From Nautilus pompilius (taxonomy: Eukaryota > Mollusca > Cephalopoda > Nautilida > Nautilidae), in the NCBI GenBank assembly GCA_018389105.1, contig JACATO010002131.1, positions 995,501 to 1,059,500 on the forward strand: a DNA stretch of 64,000 nucleotides, read 5' to 3'. Positions 56,854 to 64,000 of the stretch are shown here, in pieces. The position numbers were made by a program, and so were the translations under genes. The notes beneath the pieces were generated by a model. That model searched no databases, was not told the DNA's origin, and was given only the letters and a program-made list of their open reading frames with translations. Each line of letters begins with the position of its first letter. Position 1 is the first letter of the stretch.

Positions 56854-59800
56854 CCTCTCAATGGGCATGAGATGGTATGGCATATGGACAGGCCAGATCT
56901 TTTTAGCAGATACACACTATTGGACATTTAAGGAGAGGAGAGGATAATTCCACCAAGAATAACCAGACACCTCAACAAGTTATAAACCAATATCCAATTT
57001 TTTCCTTAATGATTCATTGTGTATCACATTAAAATAAGTATTTTGAGATTGTTGTATCTATTGCTACTATTGTTACAGCCATATGAATTGTTCAGTTAGA
57101 GAAAATTATGGATAAATTTGCATTTTTTCACATTTCTAGGCTTCTGTATCTCAGCACAGAATGTCTCCACTATCATTATTATTCCTAACATGTTTCTCCA
57201 GGATTTAGTGTGCATATATGCTGCATTCCAGGTATGAGTGAACCTCAAGGTCAGTTATGAAGTTAAAAAGAAGCAAGATGATTTCAAAAACTCTTTTTTT
57301 TTTTACCTTGAGTTGTTAAATTTTATTGATGGGGCATTATAATAGGAAGTTGATCTGTTATGTCTCTGATGAAGATGAGTAGACTACACAAGTGAGCTGG
57401 AATTCGTGTTGCCATAGCTCAGAAGTCACGATTATTTAAAAAATGAAATTTCTGTTCGTGAATAGGTTATAGAGAAATTTCTTATCACAAAAATGACTCT
57501 GTTAATTATTTCTGTACATAAGTCATAGTTTTGGATCTGCATCTGTCCAAATATGTGATCTTAAAACTAAAACAAAAAAAAAAAAAAAAAAAAAAGAGCA
57601 CCAAGTTGAGAGCCTGGAAATTCAGGGTAGAACAGGTGGTATATATTGTATCAAAGGTGTGACTTGTACATGTGGTAGGTGACGCACATCTTGGATTTTT
57701 GTATATATCAAGCTTCAACCTTGATTCTCTCAATGCATATATATATATACATACATACAGAACCAGAGTCACCACTTCTATACTAATAAATCACCTAAAA
57801 ACCAACTGACTCAACTGAAGTGCAGTGTACACATTCTCTGTATCTTAGGGTAATACATTAGGGTTGACAATGCTAGCAGAGACTGGCTGTTGAGGTAGAG
57901 TGACAAAAATGAGGGAAAAAAATGCAAGTTTGCCTATCATTTTTAATATTTTGAAAAATAAACTATTTTCTAATCCCCAAGTCTAACATTTTAAAATGAC
58001 TAAGAAATAATACTTCTTTTTAAAAAAAAAAAAAAATTAGGTTGGTACACCTGTATATTGCATGACCATCAATATGCGACGTTACACGTTGGTTTGTGGC
58101 TGTAAATCTAGCATCAGAGTATTTGGTTTGGACAAAGGTAGGACATTTTTTTATTTTATTAAGACCTTCCCTAAAAATGTACCATTGATCAAATATGACT
58201 AGAGGTGGCAATTATTGCCAGCAGCTGTGGAGCTGTCATTTGAAATAAGGCAGGCATAGTATGTTTGGGATTAATGGGACTTGACCTGTTAAACACTAGC
58301 TCTTTGTTTGCAATTGCATAATGGAGATATCGTCGTCTTTGCTGGTGAATAATAATCTCATCTCCTGCATTATAGTTTTAGACAGGATTCACGGCTCTGA
58401 ATTTGGAATCTATTGAAATGCAATGTGAAATAAATGTTATTAAAGGCCTAAGTGTAGTGTTTAAAATCTCAGTGAATAAGTGATCAAAAAAGCAATGATA
58501 TATGTGAATTAATGAAGAGGTATTTTCAGATATCCTTGGCTTTTTCTCCTCTTACTTATGGAAAATCCATTTTTTCTTTCTTAAATTAGAAAAAGACAGT
58601 GGTCATCATATTAATACCAAAATACTTTACATTGCTGATGAACACACAGACTTGGTACGCATAGTTTTTTGCTGGGAATCCCGGATTTATTCAGCAGGGT
58701 GAGTTCCTATGTACATTACTATTAAAATAGTTTACACTATCTGCAACAATTTTTTTTGATCTCCATGCTAAAATTTCCTAAATAGCATCCTCTGGTAGTA
58801 AGCTTTTAGCATAGATAACAGGCTATGCATTTATTTCCACTCACCCATTCCCAGGCCAAGATCTTGGGTAAACTGATATCATAAGTAGTTTTAGCATTTT
58901 GTGCTCATCTTTTTTATGCTTCTGGAAATTTAATATCAGGGAATGCTTAACCCATGATGAAATTGTTTTAAATTTGTCGCTTTGCCAATTTTTTTCAAAC
59001 ATTTTACAATTTTCCCACCACCTTTGATACCATATGGACCATTAGTGCAAACAGATGCTGCATTAATGGTGAGCATGCACATATACTAAAAAATTTAAAA
59101 AAATGAAACATTTAGTTATGTTGGATATAATATAATAAACACCAGTGGCATGAAAATGGGTATAAATAGAGCTTAAACATCTTTTATGATACAAATGTGA
59201 TCTCTGCATATTTGAATGATTTAACATCACATGATATGGTTTCAAGAAGTCAGTATGTAGTATGGAATGATAATTTAGAGAGAGGAATATTTTGGCTACA
59301 GGGATGTCTCATCCTAAACATTCTAATAGGGTTGAGCTTAGGAGATCTGAGAGGGTAGTAAATTGTATTGATGTTCTGCCCAAAGAAAGCTTGACAATCT
59401 AGCTGTGTTGGGCAGGCATTGTCCTGCTTTAGAATGAGGTGTAGTCCTTAGCAGTATAGAAGAGAAAGGAAAACTGGCAGCAGAATAGCATCCACAAAAC
59501 ACTGGGCTGTTAGATTTTGGTTTATAACTATTAGATGACTACGAAAAATTAGTATTCAGTATTTCATGTCATGGCACTGCTGACTGCAAACCATTCATGT
59601 AAGCAAATGACAAATTGAATTATGGCATCTGAGAAAACAGCATTAGTTCAACACCTGCAGTGTTAAGCATGTGTCAGAAAATTGCTGATATGCCCTAGTG
59701 CCATATCTAGTCATGATTGTCCCATCATATGGACTCATACATGTGTAGCTTGATCTTGCTCTTGGCTGTCTCCTCAAGATGATTCTGATACACATGAACA

Positions 59801-60745
59801 ACTTATGTTCTTACAGGCATTGCTGTTTTTTCCTCACTTTGCAGTAATGATTCTATACATGTCAGTTCTGATGCTGTGTTGTAACATGTAATATTGGCTT
59901 ATTGGATATGCAGCAACTGATGGCAGACACAAATGAGTTACAACTCCTTTGGAAAAGGTCGCTATCCGACATTTCTAAGATGTGGCCTCCATTTGCTTGT
60001 TCTAGCTGTGGTTTTCTGGTGCTTTGTGCTAGAGTTTTGAAGCAGCCTTCATCTAATAGGCACTTTTACTCTTTCCATCTGCTAGAATCTGCAGCTGTTC
60101 TTGAGAGCAACGCTCCAGGAAAAAACGTTTGTCAGGGTCTCTACACGTTATCGCTATCATTGCTAGCTTGCTGAACTTGTAAAGATGCAGTTCCATCTGT
60201 ATCATATTATGTCTCTTGGAAATGCTTTTTTATTTTTGAAGTTTTCATATCTATTTATATTTTGGCAATTTCAGATACGACAAAAGAATTATAGTCTATG
60301 ATTCATCTTACACTAGTGGAAATACCCTACAATCCATTATCAAGTAAGTTATTGAAATACATTTAAAAAAAAGATTGGTGTTTGAAATTGTATTTCTGAG
60401 TTTTCTACAATCTTATCTTAAAACCTGTAATTATATGCTCCAGTAAATGGATATGAAATGTGAGATATTTCACTGGTGAGTCTACACATGTCTTTTAAAA
60501 AATTTTTGATGGTTGAATTAAATAATTTTTGTAATTTACTGGTTTAATGAATTTTAAGATTTCAAGGATGACAGTGAGAGGTAAAGGTGGCTATTTTCTC
60601 TCTGATTCACCAACTTTGAACTGATTTATTTATTTATTTAATTTTTTTTTTTTAGAAATGAAAATGCACATGATGCTGGCATCACTTGCATGGTGCTGAT
60701 AAAAGAAAACAATGGCAACTGCTGGTATGTTTATTATAGACACCT

Positions 60746-60787
<42 letters not shown>

Positions 60788-63700
60788 TTTAAAAATAATA
60801 ACAGACATTAAATCAAAACAAGAATCTGGCTGTTTATTTTACACTAATTGTTTTTCTCCCTCGTCTCTTGTTCTCAGGATTGTTACTGGATCTTTTGACA
60901 AGACAGTCAAGATCTGGTCAACTGATGTGAAAATCTGTCACATTCTGAGCAACTTCATCTCCACAGTGACCAGTATTTGCTTCATCCCTCGCATTCGGAC
61001 AATCTGGGTGACTGCTGGCCTATCATCTGCCATTCTCTTTGAGCCAAAATCTGGTGAAAATGTAAGTGACAGTTTAAACAAAAGTGATTTAGAAAAAAAG
61101 AATAGAAAGTTATTTGGATGACACTGTGAAACTGAGTAAATTTCAGTGTTTATGCGGACTGTATTCCAATAAAGCTGGTTGGTCATTAATGCTTTGTCCA
61201 TATGTGCACGTTGTGTAATGAGTTTACCCATATATTTTATATTAGGTTTTTTGTATGCTCTTTTTTGTATTTCTGTGCTTATTACTGCTCACCCACTTTT
61301 GAGCTCATGCTCACCTCAAATTTATTTTAGTGGAATGTATTCGTGATTTTAAATGACATATCAATTTAATCTCTTTCATTCAAACATTTTTTTTATTAGC
61401 TCTGTTACTGTCCCCACAGAGGTTGAATTTTTAAACATTGGGCTTATGAAGAATATAAATATCCATAAATTTACTTTCAAGGGATTTCTTAAAAAGAATT
61501 ATTATTCTCTGAACAGAAATATTTAAAAATTGGTGCTTTATTTACATGCATAGTGGTAGGTTCAAACTCAAGTGAATCTGACCTTTGCATCGAAAAAATT
61601 TGCCTATAGGTTATCACACTTACCATTTAATTACCATGAAAGTTGCAAACATTATTCCTTGGAGATTTTACAGTATGAGCTTTGTTGTTTTTATATTCCA
61701 ATTATACAAGTTGTTAGTTTATCCATGTGGTAACTATACTGTATTGGCATGGAGCCCTTATTTAGGAAAACGTGGAATTATTTGGTCAGGCATAACTTCA
61801 TCCATATACTTGCAGGTTTTAAAAATTTACTATGTACCAAATAACTAAAGAGATTAGATTTACTTAGTTTGAGGTTTATGTTTTAGAAATTTAATAGGGT
61901 TTTTAAAAATAATTAAGGGCTTACAGCATAGTGATACTAGGAGGTCACAAACTGGTTAAGAATTAATCATAATTGGATATCATTTTAAAAAATTGAATTA
62001 TTAAAAAAATATCAGTAGATATTTCTCTCCCCTCCACTGGTAGTCTTGTATAAACCATAATAGCTTCCACTGATTTGGAGGTTGTGAACCACAGCGCTCA
62101 TTCTGAGTGAACAAAGAAATAAAAACCCAAGAGTTATCTGCCTATTCTCTATCTTCTGGAACCACTTAATTGTATGATAGATCTTCAAGATACTTCTGAC
62201 AAGCAGCTTTATGGTCGCACCATCCTGGAGTTGGAAATTATTTTAAAATGGTGGTGATCTTGCACCTGTCCTTACTGATGATGGTGGTGAAATAACCTGA
62301 GTTGCTCGAAGGGTTAAAAGCATAGATCTCTAAGGCAGTTAAACAAGGGAAGAAGTTTTTTATTTTATTTTTTAATGCAGTCTATTTCTAGCCATCTTAA
62401 TGCACATCTGACCTCTTTCTCTGTTCGTTCCGCTAGCAGAATTACTGACTCTGTTTGCATTGCAATTCTATTATATTATGTCACAAATGTTTTTTTACAT
62501 AATAAAACTATTGTTGTTGTTTGTAGGAGTTCCTACTAAATACCACTCCCCCTTCCATCCAGAGCAAACAAATTAAACTGGTAACTTAAGACCTGGAAGG
62601 GTTATAGCAATTTGTTGTTACATATTTAGTCATAAAATAATTGGAGAGTTCCATTCCTTCATTAATTTCTTTTTAATTTTTTTTTTAGGTATCTGAATCT
62701 GTTGGAACCTTTCATCATCATCAAGAAGAAGAAAAATACCAGCTGCAAATAATAAAATATTATCCAGAACTGAGCTCTGTCCTTGGTGAGTGACAGCCTA
62801 TGTCTTGTGAGTAGATGTGGTCTGGTTTTATAAAACAGTGCACCTAAAATGCAGTTTCTTTCAACTGTGTATTTTTTAAATTTCATTTTTTTAAAATTCA
62901 ATTTCTCATAGCTCAAATGAATGCGATTCTTGTTGCAAGATAGCCATAACTGTCAAGGGAGGCAAACTGTAAAGAAAAATTTTAAAAGATGCATAAGACA
63001 CTTGGCCAACAGATATGGGGGCATGCCCAGAATTTTTTAGTCGGGGCGCTTGGCTGACTGGATCCACCCCTGAGAAAATAGCCTACTGACAAGTTTTTTT
63101 ATGAATAGCCCATGTCTTTGGTTCCTCGTTGCTTCAGGTCCAAGGTTGTTAGAAAGAACCTACCTGTTGAATCCCCTATCTTATAGAGACAAACTTTCAC
63201 TCTCATTGATGCTAGGGTACATACCAGGATATAGCTTCCTGTTTTGAATCCTTTCATGTGTCATTAGACTGCCAGATCTTGATAGATTGTGTCATGCTAT
63301 GAAATACTGACACTGCTGCTGACAGATTTAGGTTAGCACTAAATAAAAACCTGTGCAAGTTTAATACATCTCTGAATTCAGTCTAGTATCTATGTTCATA
63401 AGTAGCCATACTGAAAAAAAAATATTTACACAGATACAAGTGATGAAGAGAAAGTTAGTTAATCTCATTATGATGTAAGTTAAGGTGTAGCTGTTTTGAT
63501 GTAAATTATTAAGGTATTTAGAAAGGTCATAAATAAAAATAAATTCTTGTGGCTATCATTGAATAAGACTACTTTTGGTGTCATATTAGAAAGCACTGTT
63601 CTCTTAAGGTGACAGTATATGAATCTGAAACAAGTTTATATTTTCCAGGTATTTAAAAAAAAAACTTTCCCACAATGCATTGCAAGATGAGGTTACTGCT

Positions 63701-64000
63701 CAGCACTAACGTATATTATAGTGAACTTTTTTCTTAATTATTGGCACATGAAATCTAGTTTCAGAGACCATGCACTCCCACCTTAATAAGTGCAATGAAA
63801 GCTGATTCCTGTGCTAATCAGTTTAAACATATTTTCAATTAATAATTTCCTATCACCTGAGGCCATCTAATAGTAGATCATGAAAGCTGCCTTAAACAAA
63901 ACATATGCATGGTCTAGATGTTTTTTTTATTTCAGAACCTTAAAACCAACAACAATCACCTCTGTATTTCCTGTTGTTTGTTTTAGGTTCCACAAGCAGA
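47652..64000 (+). CDS. WD40-repeat protein, 5' part, at least 10 exons, runs off the window
   Basis: Beta-propeller scaffold protein of unknown partner. Exons: 47652-47754, 52785-52875, 54089-54176, (57202-57231 candidate), 58041-58137, 58590-58698, 60275-60343, 60656-60724, 60878-61061, 62689-62785, 63987-64000 onward. The product starts MAMEKCLVVRDTYSRSITAL and shows successive WD-type blades: GCEDGMVKCWEFDGERL, LSAGNDGSIVAWGH, VCGCKSSIRVFGLD, YSAGYDKRIIVYDS, VTGSFDKTVKIWSTD and VTAGLSSAILFEPKSGEN. All joins keep frame. About 307 residues without the candidate microexon, ending mid-protein at the window edge. Two in-frame ATGs (codons 1 and 3) could start it. I do not recognise the ortholog. 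Confidence 0.88.
48389..48417. repeat. (AAT)n microsatellite
   Basis: About eight AAT units in WD intron 1. Confidence 0.9.
49013..49981. repeat. Tandem array, 10 units of about 96-100 bp
   Basis: Each unit starts GGTAACATTTCTCTACTACG (at 49016, 49104, 49203, 49299, 49395, 49491, 49591, 49691, 49791, 49891) and ends ATCAGTCATGGATCAAGAGT. The first unit is shorter (88 bp). Later units are exactly 100 bp and carry an extra ATCAATACT join. An inner palindrome (ATTGTTGTTA..TAATAACAAT) lies in every unit. Confidence 0.95.
52785..52875 (+). CDS. WD40 gene exon 2
   Basis: DGMVKCWEFDGERLTQSGHA and HGGWVTDFLYW. Acceptor TTCTCTTCCAAG, donor GTATCA (weaker than usual). Phase 1 in, 2 out. Confidence 0.88.
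52876..54088. other. WD40 gene intron 2
   Basis: AT-rich, (CT)n at about 53985. Nothing recognised. Confidence 0.55.
54089..54176 (+). CDS. WD40 gene exon 3
   Basis: NDTRIMLSAGNDGSIVAWGH, then PGGVSDKIQ. Phase 2 in, 0 out. Confidence 0.88.
55716..56032. mobile_element. TTAA-flanked inverted-repeat element (CCCACAATGC family), long copy
   Basis: Left arm TTAAAGCTGTAGTGTGTGGG then ATCTGAAA. Right arm (reversed) TTAAAGTGCATGGAATCTGA. Inner arms carry AACTTCACAATGTGATGCTA and CCTTCCCACAATGCACTG. About 317 bp, non-coding, TTAA at both ends. Confidence 0.65.
56775..56853. repeat. (CT)n(AC)n(AG)n compound microsatellite
   Basis: About 13 CT, 20 AC and 7 AG units in succession. Confidence 0.92.
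57202..57231 (+). CDS. Candidate 30-bp microexon of the WD40 gene
   Basis: DLVCIYAAFQ, 10 codons, phase 0 at both ends. It has a good acceptor (TGTTTCTCCAG) and donor (GTATGAG) and would fit between VSDKIQ and VGTPVY without breaking the frame. The flanking exons also join without it, so it may be alternatively used or chance. Confidence 0.35.
58041..58137 (+). CDS. WD40 gene exon
   Basis: VGTPVYCMTINMRRYTLVCG, then CKSSIRVFGLDK. The acceptor is unusual: an A-run of about 14 bases then ATTAG, with little pyrimidine. Phase 0 in, 1 out. Confidence 0.85.
58590..58698 (+). CDS. WD40 gene exon
   Basis: KDSGHHINTKILYIADEHTD and LVRIVFCWESRIYSAG. Phase 1 in, 2 out; donor GTGAGT. Confidence 0.88.
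58699..60274. other. WD40 gene intron with Tc1/mariner relic
   Basis: The left half is AT-rich and featureless; the right half is the relic listed separately. Confidence 0.55.
59280..60180 (-). pseudogene. Tc1/mariner transposase relic
   Basis: On the minus strand about 59435-59316 reads LILKQDNACPTQLDCQAFFG and PLRSPKLNPIRM, matching the QDNA.PH and SPDLNPIE motifs of Tc1/mariner DD34E transposases. The final catalytic E is R here, and the frame is otherwise broken upstream, so it is inactive. Terminal repeats not identified; the right limit is approximate. Confidence 0.7.
60275..60343 (+). CDS. WD40 gene exon
   Basis: YDKRIIVYDSSYTSGNTLQS, then IIK completed by the next exon. 69 bp, donor GTAAGT. 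Confidence 0.88.
60656..60724 (+). CDS. WD40 gene exon
   Basis: NENAHDAGITCMVLIKENNG and NCW. 69 bp. The donor GTATGT is followed by a (TA)n run only 24 bp away. Confidence 0.87.
60748..60779. repeat. (TA)n microsatellite
   Basis: About 15 TA units followed by a T-run, starting 24 bp after a WD exon donor. Confidence 0.9.
60878..61061 (+). CDS. WD40 gene exon, strongest WD motif
   Basis: IVTGSFDKTVKIWSTDVKIC is a textbook WD40 repeat end; the exon continues to SSAILFEPKSGEN. Donor GTAAGT, phase 2 in, 0 out. Confidence 0.92.
61062..62688. other. WD40 gene intron
   Basis: AT-rich. An open frame at 61585-61848 has no family resemblance. Nothing recognised. Confidence 0.55.
62689..62785 (+). 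CDS. WD40 gene exon
   Basis: VSESVGTFHHHQEEEKYQLQ and IIKYYPELSSVL. Charged linker rather than a blade. Phase 0 in, 1 out. Confidence 0.82.
62786..63986. other. WD40 gene intron
   Basis: AT-rich with one TTAA-family element (63604-63786). A GC-richer bit at 63.01-63.07 kb is unassigned. Confidence 0.55.
63604..63786. mobile_element. TTAA-flanked inverted-repeat element (CCCACAATGC family), compact copy
   Basis: Left end TTAAGGTGACAGTATATGAA; right end (reversed) TTAAGGTGGGAGTGCATGGT. Both continue into TCTGAAAC..AGTTT or TAGATT and then an A-rich inner arm. The left inner arm has ACTTTCCCACAATGCATTGC. 183 bp, TTAA at both ends, non-coding. Confidence 0.7.
63987..64000 (+). CDS. WD40 gene exon, cut by window edge
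   Basis: After TTGTTTTAG the frame continues G-S-T-S-R in the phase required by the previous exon. The exon continues beyond the window. Confidence 0.65.

Larger units (their letters stand above)
54177..58040. other. WD40 gene intron 3
   Basis: Contains a less AT-rich, repeat-like block at 54.24-54.95 kb that I cannot assign, a TTAA-family element (55716-56032), a compound dinucleotide run (56775-56853) and the candidate microexon at 57202. Confidence 0.5.

Noticed and set aside
61585-61848. Membrane protein-like open frame in a WD40 intron
   Set aside because: AT-rich sequence gives hydrophobic codons by chance; no homology or splice fit.

Overview
The window is nuclear DNA from an animal, most likely a lophotrochozoan and possibly a mollusc. 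The host genes are split by AT-rich introns with standard GT..AG borders. The sequence holds tRNA-derived SINEs, cut-and-paste DNA transposons and long tandem arrays, and it has no bacterial-style operons. The phylum is an inference from gene content and repeat style; the sequence shows only that it is metazoan.

Three host genes lie head to tail on the + strand. (1) About 5.1-33.4 kb holds the last 16 recognisable exons of a dual oxidase (DUOX). They encode the region after the first membrane helix, two or three EF-hand-like units, the six-helix haem-binding core and the FAD/NADPH domain, ending in the family's FENF terminus. The N-terminal peroxidase-like part lies upstream of the window. 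(2) About 36.9-42 kb holds a complete four-exon intracellular fatty acid-binding protein (FABP) family gene inside a GC-rich promoter island. (3) From 47.65 kb to the right edge lies the 5' part of a WD40-repeat gene of unknown name, also starting in a GC-rich island; at least ten exons are seen and it runs off the window.

The introns and spacers are full of repeats. An intact-looking hAT element (1508-4035) with a 631-codon transposase sits in the DUOX intron at the left edge. A second, decayed hAT piece (about 7.85-8.19 kb, minus) and a decayed Tc1/mariner piece (about 59.3-60.2 kb, minus) are present. At least six tRNA-derived SINE copies from about three families are visible, two of them abutting in opposite orientation at 12.07-12.72 kb. 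By eye I also find three dispersed short inverted-repeat families: one flanked by TTAA (the CCCACAATGC family), one of about 130-200 bp (the ACTAGTTGTTAC family), and a palindrome of about 80 bp with a conserved symmetric core.

Two tandem arrays stand out. One is a minisatellite of about 2.87 kb (56/64-bp units, about 46 copies) between the FABP and WD genes. The other is a 10-copy array of about 96-100 bp units in WD intron 1. A perfect 144-bp duplication links a DUOX intron (32270-32413) to FABP intron 1 (38659-38802), and a degraded echo of the last DUOX exon lies about 0.8 kb downstream of the gene. I saw no retrovirus-like or LTR element, no CRISPR array and no stand-alone tRNA or rRNA gene.
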